Origin: Planctomycetota bacterium
GTDB taxonomy: Bacteria > Planctomycetota > UBA1135 > GCA-002748355
Length of the DNA: 51,093 nucleotides
NCBI GenBank assembly: GCA_026984035.1
Contig: JALSSW010000110.1
Location: 1-51,093 of the forward strand
Direction: 5' to 3'
The translations under genes and the position numbers were made by a program. Positions 18,223 to 27,337 of this stretch are shown here, piece after piece. The stretch's first letter is position 1; each line of letters opens with the position of its first letter. Below the pieces are notes generated by a model. It searched no databases. It was not told the origin of the DNA and saw nothing but the letters and a program-made list of their open reading frames with translations.

Positions 18223-19347
18223 CTACTTGTAGGTGAACTCCGTCACCAGGGCCACGCCGTAATCAACAAAACCCGAGCGGTATCTTGCCGCGTTACTTTC
18301 TGCGTAGGTAAAGAAGGCATCTAAAGGAGGAGTAGAACCAATGGACTTCCCTAGACGAAAAGCAACTCCATTCGAGAAGCTGAGGGGGAAGCTCGGGTTC
18401 ACCCGCTTATCCAAGGAGATCCATTGGCTATAGAGCTTGACTCCCGCCAAACTCGTGTCCGCTGGGAGTTTGGTGACAATCGCGGCCCCACCGTTTGTGT
18501 TGGTCTTGACCGGAATCAAGATTTCTTCACTAGCGTAGATGCTGCAGCCCCTCAACCCAACAAAAGACATATCCAGGGGAAGAGGAACACCATTCCATGT
18601 GGTCTTGCTCACCCCAAAAGTCCCGATCACCAAAGATCCGGGAACGCCACCGAAGAGTCGCAACTCAAGAGGAGCATTGCTTCCAGGGTTGGAGCTGATC
18701 CCGAAGGCGCGGTTTTTGTTTTTTGGACAGGAGGTTCCATAGGCAGTTGCAGTTCCTACATCCACTTGGGATCGCACAGCGTCCACCAAGTAAGTCGAGG
18801 TCCGATTCCGGGTCTCGTAGGCGAAGTGATCGATCGCAAGATAACCCCCAGTGAGGAGGAAGGGGAAGGGAACATCCAGAGGAAAGCGGATATTAAAAGG
18901 AGGGAGACTAAAACCGACGGGACCCAATTTGGGAAAATTCACCGTCTTTGCATTGAACACCGTCGTCAGGGTATTGAAGGACCCAGTTCCGGGGCGCAGG
19001 TAAACCTCCCTGGGGTTCCGAGTGGAGGGAAAGTAGTTCCCCATGCGAATCGTCCAGGTGGGAGAAGACCGACGGGTAAAGGTCGAACGAGTAAAAGCCC
19101 TCCCATCCCGACGGTAGGCAAGGCCTGTAATGGTTTTCCGGAAGGGGATTTTATTGCGAAGAAGGTTGATCCCGAAATACTGCGTCAGGCGAACCCGATC
19201 ATAGGCAAAAGGGCGGAACTCAGCTGAGTTTCCCTCGGTGTTCTGATAACCCGAAGGAATCACAACTTTGCTTTGCCCCTTGACCCCTCCGGAAACAAAG
19301 GCAAGGAACCCCAGGGAGGCCAAGGCAATGGTTTGGAAGGTTTGCAT
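18223..19347 (-). CDS. Secreted protein of unknown function
   Basis: 374 residues from the ATG at 19347, which follows GAGG at 9-base spacing; an upstream TTG at 19362 is open but less likely. A signal peptide (MQTFQTIALASLGFLAFVSGGVKGQ) is present. The mature part is Arg/Ser/Thr/Gly-rich and beta-rich. A C-terminal block has the pattern LRLFGGVPGSLVIGTFGVSKTTW, then GVPLPLDMSFVGLRGCSIYASEE. I do not recognise a named family. From general impression, similar Gly/Pro/Cys blocks occur in many exported planctomycete proteins, but I cannot confirm that here. Its 5' leader contains a striking tandem repeat. Confidence 0.7.
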   Translation of the reverse strand: MQTFQTIALASLGFLAFVSGGVKGQSKVVIPSGYQNTEGNSAEFRPFAYDRVRLTQYFGINLLRNKIPFRKTITGLAYRRDGRAFTRSTFTRRSSPTWTIRMGNYFPSTRNPREVYLRPGTGSFNTLTTVFNAKTVNFPKLGPVGFSLPPFNIRFPLDVPFPFLLTGGYLAIDHFAYETRNRTSTYLVDAVRSQVDVGTATAYGTSCPKNKNRAFGISSNPGSNAPLELRLFGGVPGSLVIGTFGVSKTTWNGVPLPLDMSFVGLRGCSIYASEEILIPVKTNTNGGAAIVTKLPADTSLAGVKLYSQWISLDKRVNPSFPLSFSNGVAFRLGKSIGSTPPLDAFFTYAESNAARYRSGFVDYGVALVTEFTYK

Positions 19348-19392
19348 ATCAAAGATCCTCAAGGGAAGGGGGAAAATGAAGAAGTCAAAGAA

Positions 19393-19500
19393 GAAGGCTC
19401 ACTGTGAAGGCTCACTGTGAAGCCTCATGGTGAAGCCTCATGGTGAAGCCTCATTGTGAAGAATGTCTTTGTAAAGAATGTCCTTGTAAAGAATGATTGT
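19393..19500. repeat. Tandem repeat, 13-bp units grading into 15-bp units
   Basis: Five consecutive 13-bp units on the plus strand: GAAGGCTCACTGT twice, GAAGCCTCATGGT twice, GAAGCCTCATTGT once. Then come GAAGAATGTCTTTGT, AAAGAATGTCCTTGT (15 bp each) and AAAGAATGATTGT. The array starts 46 bp upstream of the secreted-protein start, so it lies in its leader or promoter. The rest of the gap (19501-19765) shows no gene; only a weak CAGGC/GCCTG hairpin near 19713-19733 is visible downstream of sthA. Confidence 0.9.
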
Positions 19501-19765
19501 GCGGAATCACCCTGGCCCGACCAAGAAAGCCGGCAAGAACCCCTGGGGTCCACACATCTATAGACGAACCATAACGAAACCCAGTTGGGTCTCAGCTCAC
19601 CAATGGTAAAGAGGAGGAAATAGCCCTCGATCTCCTACACGATACCATCTTAACCGCAAATTGGCTCCTCAACGTATCGTCCTTGTACCACTTTCTCCTG
19701 TCGGGCCCAAGCCTCAGGCGAAGATGCCTGGTGCGATTTGTCCGAACTAGGGGAAACAAACAGGC

Positions 19766-21172
19766 TTAGTGCTTCACGAGGGTCTTGTTCACTCCATTCA
19801 GAGCTGCAATACGATATCCCTCGGCAAAGGTGGGATAATTGAAGATGCTGTCGATGAAATAGTCGATCCGAGCCCTGAAATGCATGGCCACTTGGGCGAT
19901 ATGGATCAGCTCGGCGGCCGCTGTTCCCATGATATGGACCCCCAAAACTTCCCTGGTCTCTCGATGAAAAAGGATTTTGATGAGCCCCTTGGTGTCCCCC
20001 GCGATGCTCCCACGGGCAATCTCGTAGTAATAGGCCCTTCCCACCTCATAATTGGACCCCTTGTCTATGAGTTGGTCTTCGGTAGCCCCAATCCACGAGA
20101 TCTCAGGAATGGTATAGACCCCAAAGGGAAAGAATTCGGGAAACTGGTGGGTCCGCTCCGCAAAGGCATTGCGGGCAGCGAGCCGCCCCTGCTCCATGGA
20201 AGTCGCCGCAAGAGCAGGAGCACCGATGACATCCCCCACAGCGAAGATATTCGGCCAGGCCGTTTGGAAGAGCGGATTCACTGGAAGATGCCCCCTCCCG
20301 GTCAGGTCCAGCCCGATATTGTCTAGACCGAGGGTCTCCACGTTGGCCACCCGCCCCAATGCGAAAAACAGAGTTTCGGCCTCAAAAGTTTTTCCATCCT
20401 TGGTCGTTACAACCGCCTGGCCATCCTCCGATTTACGAATCTGATCGATCGTAAGCCCCCCCTGAAAATCCACCCCCATCTCGGCGGAATATTTGGAGAA
20501 CATCTCCCCGATTTCCGAATCCAGGAGGCGGAGCGGCCGCTCGGTTCGATCGATCAATGTGACCTTCGTCCCCAGGGCCGCCATCATGGTCGCGTACTCG
20601 CTGCCGATGATGCCCGATCCCAAGACAAGCATGGACTCGGGGATCCGATCCAACTTGAGCAAACGGTTTGAATCCAAGATGCAGTCATCATCGAAGGGGA
20701 CCTCCCCCGGATTCCGAGGACGAGAGCCTGTTGCAATGATGATCCGCTGAGCCTCTACCCAATAATTGCCCTTACCGTCCTCATCCATAACCTCGAGGAC
20801 ATTCACGGTCCGAAAAGAAGCCCTGCCTTGGACCACTCGGATTTCATTGTTGGCAAACTGCTCACGTATTAACTCCCCCTGTTGCCTCAGGACCTTGTCT
20901 AAGCGGAAGAGGAGGTCATGGATGGAGACCTTCCCTCGTTCCCGCTCCTTCTGAACCCCGTAAAAGGAGCGCTCCCGGAAACCAGTCAAATCCAAAATGG
21001 CCTCGCGCAGAGTTTTGGAGGGAATGGTGCCATAGTTGAGACAGGCTCCCCCAAGCCTGTCCTCCTTTTCGATGACCAAAACACTCTTTCCGAGCTTCGC
21101 CGCCTGGATGGCCGCTTTTTGGCCGGCAGGGCCGGCCCCGATCACTGCGAGGTCCACTTTGATGTCTTCCAT
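19766..21172 (-). CDS. sthA: Soluble pyridine nucleotide transhydrogenase (Si-specific NAD(P)+ transhydrogenase)
   Basis: SthA is an FAD flavoprotein that exchanges reducing equivalents between NADPH and NAD+. The 468-residue product has an FAD-binding GAGPAGQKAA near the N-terminus. GGACLNYGTIPSKTLRE follows, where SthA has a single Cys and GTIPSK rather than the CxxxxC redox pair of lipoamide dehydrogenase. The second dinucleotide site is VLGSGIIGSEYATM. Later blocks are FAVGDVIGAPALAATSMEQGR, PFGVYTIPEISWIG, KILFHRETREVLGVH and FNYPTFAEGYRIAALNG; order and length match E. coli SthA. It is transcribed divergently from polA across 66 bp. Confidence 0.94.
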   Translation of the reverse strand: MEDIKVDLAVIGAGPAGQKAAIQAAKLGKSVLVIEKEDRLGGACLNYGTIPSKTLREAILDLTGFRERSFYGVQKERERGKVSIHDLLFRLDKVLRQQGELIREQFANNEIRVVQGRASFRTVNVLEVMDEDGKGNYWVEAQRIIIATGSRPRNPGEVPFDDDCILDSNRLLKLDRIPESMLVLGSGIIGSEYATMMAALGTKVTLIDRTERPLRLLDSEIGEMFSKYSAEMGVDFQGGLTIDQIRKSEDGQAVVTTKDGKTFEAETLFFALGRVANVETLGLDNIGLDLTGRGHLPVNPLFQTAWPNIFAVGDVIGAPALAATSMEQGRLAARNAFAERTHQFPEFFPFGVYTIPEISWIGATEDQLIDKGSNYEVGRAYYYEIARGSIAGDTKGLIKILFHRETREVLGVHIMGTAAAELIHIAQVAMHFRARIDYFIDSIFNYPTFAEGYRIAALNGVNKTLVKH

Positions 21173-21238
21173 CCTAAGAAAATCGAAATTTCTCGGTCAT
21201 GGGCTGAATCCGAAGCGCATCCCCCCCACAATGCCTCC

Positions 21239-23965
21239 ATGACAAGGACCTTCCTCATCGACGGAACCGCTCTCGCTTATCGCGCCCACTTCGCTTTTAC
21301 CGGAAGAGGCGGCGGACTCACAACCTCTACAGGGCACCCGACCTCGGCAACTTTCGGGTTCATCATGACCATGCGTGCCCTCTTCGAGCGCGAAAAACCT
21401 CAGAAGGTTGCCGTAGCCTTCGATGGTCCGAGGGAAGCTCTGCAACGGACCAAGATCTACCCCGAATACAAGGCCACCCGCGACAAGGCCCCAGAGGAGT
21501 TGGTCATGCAGTTCGAAGACATGCGCGAAGTCGTCCACGCTTGGGGCCTTCCCATCCTTGAGTTACCCGGCCAAGAAGCGGATGACGTGATCGGCACCCT
21601 CGCCATCCAATGCCGGGACCTCGGGGAGGAAGTCTTTCTCGTAACTGGGGACAAGGACTTCATGCAGCTTATCGATGACAGCAGGATTCGCCTCTACGAC
21701 CTGATGTCCAAAGGAAGCAAAGAACCCAAAATCCTCGGTCCCGAGGACGTGGAAAAAAAATTCGGTGTCCAACCTCGGCAGATGATCGACCTCCTCGCCC
21801 TCATGGGGGATAGCAGCGATAACGTCCCCGGTGTCCCCGGAGTCGGCCCCAAAACCGCAGCACGGCTCCTGCAACAATTCGGGACCATGGAAAACCTTTA
21901 TGAACACCTGGATGAAATCCAAAAACCCAAGCTTCGGACATCCCTCGAAGAAAATCGAGACAAGGCCTTCCTCTCCAAACACTTGGTCACCATCCGAACA
22001 GACCTCGAATTACCCATCCGTCCGGAAACCGTAGGGCCGCCCCACCCAGACACCGCAGCACTTCTCAAGCTGTACCGAAGGCTCGAGTTTCGTGCCCTGG
22101 CCGACGAACTCCTCAAGGCCCAACAAGAAAAGGACCAGCGCAAGGATCGGGACTACCAGGTCACGCAGAGCCTCGAAGAGGTCCAAACCCTTAGCACCAA
22201 ACTCCGGGAAGCGGGGAGCTTTGCCTTCGATACCGAGACAACCTCACTCGACCAAGGGGAATTGGAGGTCGTCGGGATGTCCTTTTCCTTTCAAGAAAAC
22301 CAAGGTTTTTACGTGCCCCTCATTGCCCCCGACCTCCCCGAGGGCCACAACAAAGAACAATGGCTCCAGGCCCTTCAACCCCTGCTCGAAGACCCGAAGC
22401 TCGGAAAGATCGGCCAAAACCTCAAATATGACATTGAGGCCATGCAAAGTCTTAAGGTCCAGGTTCGGGGTCTTATCTTCGACACCATGCTCGCGAGCTA
22501 CTGCGTCGCACCCGGGATCCGTCGCCATAACCTCGATGAACTTTCCCTGCGCTATTTCAACTACCGCAAGATTCCCACCAAGGAGTTGATTGGAACCGGA
22601 AAGAACAAACTCACCATGGACCAGATCTCCCAGGTGATCGTCGGGGAGTACGCCTGTGAAGATGCGGATTTTACCTTTCGCCTGAAAAAACCTTTGGAGG
22701 AAGAAATCGAAGAATTCGATGTCAAGGGGGTCTTTTATGACATCGAAATCCCCTTGGTAAATGTCCTCGTGGACATGGAGACTCGCGGAATCAAGGTAGA
22801 CCGAGAAACCCTGGACCGACTCTCCCAAGAAATGGAAAAGCGGATCGACGAACTCACAACCCAGATCTATGACCTGGCCGGGGAAGAGTTCAACATCCAA
22901 AGCCCCGCACAACTCGGAAAGATTCTTTTCGAGAAACTCCAGGTCCAGCACGAGTTAGGGCTCAAGAAATTGAGCAAGACCAAGACCGGGCAATACCGTA
23001 CCGACGCCGCAGTTCTGGAATCCCTGGGAGGGCACCCCATCGGCGCCCTCCTCCTCGAATATCGTAAGCTCACCAAACTCAAGGGCACCTATGTGGACGC
23101 CCTGCCCAAATTGATCCGACCGGAAACTGGACGTATCCACACTTCCTTTAACCAAGCCGTCGCCGCAACAGGCAGGCTCTCTTCGGACAACCCCAACCTC
23201 CAAAACATCCCCATCCGCACCGAAGAAGGCCGTAAGATTCGCGGAGCCTTTGTTGCAGGTTTTCCGGACTGGGTTCTCATCTCCTCCGACTATTCCCAGA
23301 TCGAACTCCGCATCCTCGCCCACCTCTCTCGGGACGAAAACCTTATCCAAGGATTTAGGAAGGGAGAAGACATCCACCGAAGAACTGCCGCTCTCATTTT
23401 CGATGTCATGCCTGAGCTGGTCACAAGCGACATGCGTTCTCATGCCAAGGTCATCAATTACGGACTGGTCTATGGTATGGGTGCCAAGCGCCTCGCAGGG
23501 GAAACAGGAATGAGTGTCGCCGAGGCCAAGAAATTCATCGCCGCCTATTTCAGCAAAATGCCCAGAGTGAAGGAGTGGCTCGACACAACCTTGGAGCACG
23601 CCCGAGAGGACGGGGAGGTGCGAACTCTTTTCGGTCGGCGTCGGCCGATTCCGGAGATCAATTCCCAAGTTCCCCGCCTGCGTGTCGCGGCAGAAAATGT
23701 CGCCGTGAACAGCCCCATCCAAGGCAGTGCCGCAGACATCATCAAGATCGCAATGATCCGTCTCCACAAAGCCCTGCGCGAAGAGGGGCTGCAAGGCCGC
23801 CAACTCCTCCAGGTCCACGATGAACTCGTTCTTGAGTGTCCCAAAGCCGAGCTGGAGAAGACCATCCAGCTCGTCCGAAGCTGTATGGAAGGAGCCGCCG
23901 AGCTTGAGGTCCCTCTGACCGTAGACATCGGCAGCGGTTGGTCTTGGCTCGAAGCGCACTCCTAG
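21239..23965 (+). CDS. polA: DNA polymerase I
   Basis: About 908 residues with all three Pol I domains. The 5'-nuclease begins TFLIDGTALAYRAHFAF and contains ELPGQEADDVIGTLA and GDSSDNVPGVPGVGPKTA. The 3'-5' exonuclease keeps its acidic motifs: FDTETTSL, NLKYDIEAM and YACEDADFTF, so proofreading is probably active. Polymerase motif A is SDYSQIELRILAH, motif B is RSHAKVINYGLVYGMG and motif C is LQVHDELVLE. Residue 741 is Tyr at the position of E. coli Phe762 and Taq Phe667. The ATG at 21239 was chosen because homology begins there, although the frame is open upstream to 20918 inside sthA. No clear ribosome site is visible. Confidence 0.96.
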   Translation: MTRTFLIDGTALAYRAHFAFTGRGGGLTTSTGHPTSATFGFIMTMRALFEREKPQKVAVAFDGPREALQRTKIYPEYKATRDKAPEELVMQFEDMREVVHAWGLPILELPGQEADDVIGTLAIQCRDLGEEVFLVTGDKDFMQLIDDSRIRLYDLMSKGSKEPKILGPEDVEKKFGVQPRQMIDLLALMGDSSDNVPGVPGVGPKTAARLLQQFGTMENLYEHLDEIQKPKLRTSLEENRDKAFLSKHLVTIRTDLELPIRPETVGPPHPDTAALLKLYRRLEFRALADELLKAQQEKDQRKDRDYQVTQSLEEVQTLSTKLREAGSFAFDTETTSLDQGELEVVGMSFSFQENQGFYVPLIAPDLPEGHNKEQWLQALQPLLEDPKLGKIGQNLKYDIEAMQSLKVQVRGLIFDTMLASYCVAPGIRRHNLDELSLRYFNYRKIPTKELIGTGKNKLTMDQISQVIVGEYACEDADFTFRLKKPLEEEIEEFDVKGVFYDIEIPLVNVLVDMETRGIKVDRETLDRLSQEMEKRIDELTTQIYDLAGEEFNIQSPAQLGKILFEKLQVQHELGLKKLSKTKTGQYRTDAAVLESLGGHPIGALLLEYRKLTKLKGTYVDALPKLIRPETGRIHTSFNQAVAATGRLSSDNPNLQNIPIRTEEGRKIRGAFVAGFPDWVLISSDYSQIELRILAHLSRDENLIQGFRKGEDIHRRTAALIFDVMPELVTSDMRSHAKVINYGLVYGMGAKRLAGETGMSVAEAKKFIAAYFSKMPRVKEWLDTTLEHAREDGEVRTLFGRRRPIPEINSQVPRLRVAAENVAVNSPIQGSAADIIKIAMIRLHKALREEGLQGRQLLQVHDELVLECPKAELEKTIQLVRSCMEGAAELEVPLTVDIGSGWSWLEAHS

Positions 23966-23985
23966 CCTGGGTATAACCACAGAAC

Positions 23986-25455
23986 ATGCTCCCCTTCTTC
24001 GTCTCCATCCTCAGCTTCGTCGCCTACTTGCTCCTGCTGCAACAGCATCCCTACGGGGACGGAATCCTCTACTTGGAGTTTGCCCGAAAGGGTGTCCTTG
24101 CAGGCTCCCACCTGCTCTACATGCCAGGTTTGGTCGGTTTTACCAGGTTCTTCGAAGGAGGAGGGCTCGGTGATCGACAGCTCGCCTTCATCTACAGCGC
24201 TTTGATGGCGGCCTTGGGCAACGGATTCTTGTTTGCAACTCTCCGTCGTTACTGCCGGAGGATTCGGCCGGCACTCGTCAGCCTGGTCCTCGTGGCTTTC
24301 GCCCCTAGTACCTTATTCTTCGCCACCACCGTCGAAGTCCACGGGCAACACTACGGCCTCGTCTGCGCCGCCCTTTATTTTTTCTGCCGGCTCATTGATC
24401 GAGAATCTCCAAGGCCCTGGGCCTATGGACTCGCAGGAGCCATCGTTCTCCTGGCCCCCCTCTCCCACGAGACTGGATGGATCCTTCTTGCTTTTTTTCT
24501 GCCCATGGCCGTCACGCGCTTTGGGAGAGAGAGTCTTCTGCAGGACATCCCGGCCAAGCTCCCCCGCGCCCTGGCCTTCCTCCTTGCCCCAGCCCTGCTC
24601 TGGTTTTTCAACCAGGCCTTGCGCACTTGGCTCTTTGTTGATGTCTTCCAAGTTCCCGGAGCGCCCACCGGAAACCCATCCTCGATGGAGCTCTACAACA
24701 AGGTCCTCCATCCGGCCAACACACCCGAGGGTTGGCTGCCCTTTCTTTGGAAAGGATTCTTCAGGCCTGCCTGGGCGGTCTGGCTCAGCTTGGGGATCTC
24801 GCTTCCTCTCTTGGCCAAACAATCCTTTGTCCGTTTTTTTTCCGTCGGGGCGGCCTTCCTCGCCTACCTGGTTCTTCTCACCCTCTATGGGTATCCCGAG
24901 AAAGGCGCCTACTTCCTGGGCTTCCTCCCCCTTGCGGCTCTTTCCCTCAGCATGGTTCTACCGAAGTTCCAGGGTCTGCTCTCCCTTTTCACCTTCTTGG
25001 CCGCCATTTCTGCTGTAGACGCCATCAGCTTCACCCTGCGCTATCCCCACGAAAACTCCTACCCCCTTTGGACTTGGGCCAGAGACATCGAAGGCATCCG
25101 GACCAAAGAGTTGGAGGGAAAGAAGCCAACAGTCTTGGCAAAGGGGATGTTCGAAGCAGCGACTCTCAGGTACGACTATGGCATCCCCGCCGAACCAGCC
25201 GGGGACACTCTGAGGAACCTTGCAAGGAGCCTGCTTAGCTTTGAGCCCGAGGAACAGAAGTCCAAAAAGGTCCTGATCGGGGCCCAGATTCTCCTCCACC
25301 TTCGTCAACTTCAAAGGAAGGGGCCTATCCTCCTGAGCGAAGACTTTGCTCAAGCTTTACAAACCCACTTTCCCAACACCTGGGCCAAACTCCAGGCATC
25401 CAAGGGGCTGCACATGATCCGGGGTGGAAACCTAAAGGTCTATGTGATCCTTTAG
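23986..25455 (+). CDS. Polytopic membrane protein, possibly GT-C-type glycosyltransferase
   Basis: 489 residues with about ten hydrophobic segments. Near the N-terminus, after the first membrane helix, comes QQHPYGDGILYLEFARKG; an acidic residue in this first outer loop is typical of GT-C glycosyltransferases that use lipid-linked sugars. Later loops include VEVHGQHYGL and SHETGW. The C-terminal 100 residues are soluble and contain SLLSFEPEEQK and RGGNLKVYVIL. I do not recognise a named family, so the GT-C assignment is inferred from topology. It starts 20 bp after polA and ends 41 bp before the RNase R-like gene, so the three may share a transcript. Confidence 0.7.
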   Translation: MLPFFVSILSFVAYLLLLQQHPYGDGILYLEFARKGVLAGSHLLYMPGLVGFTRFFEGGGLGDRQLAFIYSALMAALGNGFLFATLRRYCRRIRPALVSLVLVAFAPSTLFFATTVEVHGQHYGLVCAALYFFCRLIDRESPRPWAYGLAGAIVLLAPLSHETGWILLAFFLPMAVTRFGRESLLQDIPAKLPRALAFLLAPALLWFFNQALRTWLFVDVFQVPGAPTGNPSSMELYNKVLHPANTPEGWLPFLWKGFFRPAWAVWLSLGISLPLLAKQSFVRFFSVGAAFLAYLVLLTLYGYPEKGAYFLGFLPLAALSLSMVLPKFQGLLSLFTFLAAISAVDAISFTLRYPHENSYPLWTWARDIEGIRTKELEGKKPTVLAKGMFEAATLRYDYGIPAEPAGDTLRNLARSLLSFEPEEQKSKKVLIGAQILLHLRQLQRKGPILLSEDFAQALQTHFPNTWAKLQASKGLHMIRGGNLKVYVIL

Positions 25456-25496
25456 AAAACTCCCGAGTACCTCGCTCGATGGAGTATCATCTCTCC

Positions 25497-27275
25497 ATGG
25501 GCAAGAAACCCAAGAAACAGAAAAAAACCTCCCAAGGCACAGGACTCAGCAGCTTCAAAGATCTTCTTAAAGCCCAGGGCGGAGAGATTTCGGAAGAGCC
25601 GGAAAGTCAAGACCGGGGCTGGACCATCCAAACGGCCGATGGAATGACCATTGGTGACCTGGAAGAAGGGGGTTCGGAGACTGTAGGCGAACGCATTGCG
25701 CGACGCCCCAGGGCCTATGGGGCGATGAACACCGGTCCCAAGGTCTATCGAGAAGAAGACTCCGAGGAGATGCGCATCCTCCAATCGTTTCGGGTACGCA
25801 CGGTGTTTCCCGAAGACGTGCTTGCAGAGGTGGAAGGCCTCCCCGAGGATCCAAGTCCCAAGGACTTCGAAGGACGCGTGGACCTTCGGGGGGAACTCAT
25901 CTTCACAATTGATGGAGAAGATGCCAAAGATTATGACGACGCCATTGGCATCAAACGCCTCCCGAATGGAAACCTTGAACTGGGGGTCCATATCGCCGAC
26001 GTGGGCCACTATGTCCGCCCCGGGACGGCTCTGGACGCCGAAGCGCTCGCCCGGGCCACAAGCGTTTACCTCCCCGACCAAGTGGTCCCCATGCTGCCCG
26101 AGAAGATCAGCAACCACCTCTGCTCCCTCGTTCCCCATCGCGACCGCCTTGCCTATTCCGTCATCATGGAGTTCGACTCCAGCGGGAAGAGGGTCGCCTC
26201 CAAAGTCCACAAAAGCGTTCTCCGAAGCGTCCACCGAAATACCTACCGCGTCGTTCAGGACCTTTTGGACGGCGTAAAAAATGAAGAAACCGAAGAGATC
26301 GCCTTTCTACACGATTCCCTCCGCCTCTTCCGCGAGTGGACAATCCAGCAACAAAAAATCCGAGATGCAAAAGGCTCTTTCAGGATGCAATCCCGTGAGC
26401 GCAAGTTTCTTTTCGATGAAGAACATGAGGTCAAGCAGATTGTCGATGCTCCTCGTTATTTCTCCCAGACCTTGATCGAAGAGACGGCCTTGGCGGCAAA
26501 CCAGGCCGTCGGGGATCTCTTCCGGGCCAAGGGCCTCCCCACAATCTACAGGGTCCACCCTCGCAAGGACCCCGAGGAGATCGAGGCCATCGCCAAGATG
26601 CTCGCCGAGTTCGGGATCAGAGTCCCCAACAAGGACCGCCTCTCCGGCCGGGACGTCGGCGGCCTAATCCGCATCGCCCGCAACCGCCCCAACGCGGACG
26701 CCTTGATCCAGCGGATCATGGGACTCGTCGAACGAGCGACCTACGCCGTCAAGGACCACATCGACACCGCTAAACACTGGGGCCTTGCCCGAGAGGCATA
26801 TCTCCACTTCACCTCGCCGATTCGCCGCTACCCCGATCTCTTCGTCCATCGCTGGCTCCACGCCATCGAATCCAGGGGAGCCGAGGCCGAAGAGGAACTG
26901 AAAACCACTGAGTTCCTCGAGGACATGAACGAGATGGCCCAACACGCCTCTCTTCAGGCCAATATCGCAGAGATGGCCGAAAAGGCCATGGGCGACCTCA
27001 AGGTCTGTCAATACATGTCCCCCCATGTGGGCAAATGTTTTGAGGCCAAGATCCGTCGCGTTTCGCGTTATGGTCTCGATATTTTCTTGAAGGAATTCAA
27101 CGTGAGTGGCTTCCTTCCCGCCCGGGCGATCGGTGAGAGACCGGAACTCAAAGGTCCCACCCTACAGCTGCGAGCAGGGCGAAAGCTTTTCTCCTTCACA
27201 GAGGGTTATTCCATCCGAGTGAAGATCCAAGGCGTCGACTTCTTGAGGTTGCAAGTCCTGTTTGAACTCCCTTAA
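25497..27275 (+). CDS. rnr: RNase R / RNase II family exoribonuclease
   Basis: 3'-to-5' exoribonuclease of the RNB family. From the ATG at 25497 (GGAG about 11 bases upstream; alternative ATG at 25479) the product has 592 residues. The RNB domain starts near residue 130 with the catalytic acidic motif FTIDGEDAKDYDDAIG, then GVHIADVGHYVRPG, SVYLPDQVVPMLPE, YRVHPRKDPEE and FTSPIRRYPDLFVHR. A C-terminal S1 domain follows (GKCFEAKIRRVSRYGLDIFL). The N-terminus is a short Lys-rich stretch with no recognisable cold-shock domains, so the protein is shorter than typical RNase R (about 700-800 residues). It converges with murB across 62 bp. Confidence 0.92.
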   Translation: MGKKPKKQKKTSQGTGLSSFKDLLKAQGGEISEEPESQDRGWTIQTADGMTIGDLEEGGSETVGERIARRPRAYGAMNTGPKVYREEDSEEMRILQSFRVRTVFPEDVLAEVEGLPEDPSPKDFEGRVDLRGELIFTIDGEDAKDYDDAIGIKRLPNGNLELGVHIADVGHYVRPGTALDAEALARATSVYLPDQVVPMLPEKISNHLCSLVPHRDRLAYSVIMEFDSSGKRVASKVHKSVLRSVHRNTYRVVQDLLDGVKNEETEEIAFLHDSLRLFREWTIQQQKIRDAKGSFRMQSRERKFLFDEEHEVKQIVDAPRYFSQTLIEETALAANQAVGDLFRAKGLPTIYRVHPRKDPEEIEAIAKMLAEFGIRVPNKDRLSGRDVGGLIRIARNRPNADALIQRIMGLVERATYAVKDHIDTAKHWGLAREAYLHFTSPIRRYPDLFVHRWLHAIESRGAEAEEELKTTEFLEDMNEMAQHASLQANIAEMAEKAMGDLKVCQYMSPHVGKCFEAKIRRVSRYGLDIFLKEFNVSGFLPARAIGERPELKGPTLQLRAGRKLFSFTEGYSIRVKIQGVDFLRLQVLFELP

Positions 27276-27337
27276 CCCGAAAAAAGACCTCGGCGCTGCA
27301 GGAAGCAAGAAGGGAGCTGGACCTTTGGGGGAAAGTT

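Noticed and set aside
20918..21238. N-terminal extension of the polA frame
   Set aside because: The extra 107 codons lie almost entirely antisense to sthA and precede the conserved Pol I start TFLIDGTALAYR.
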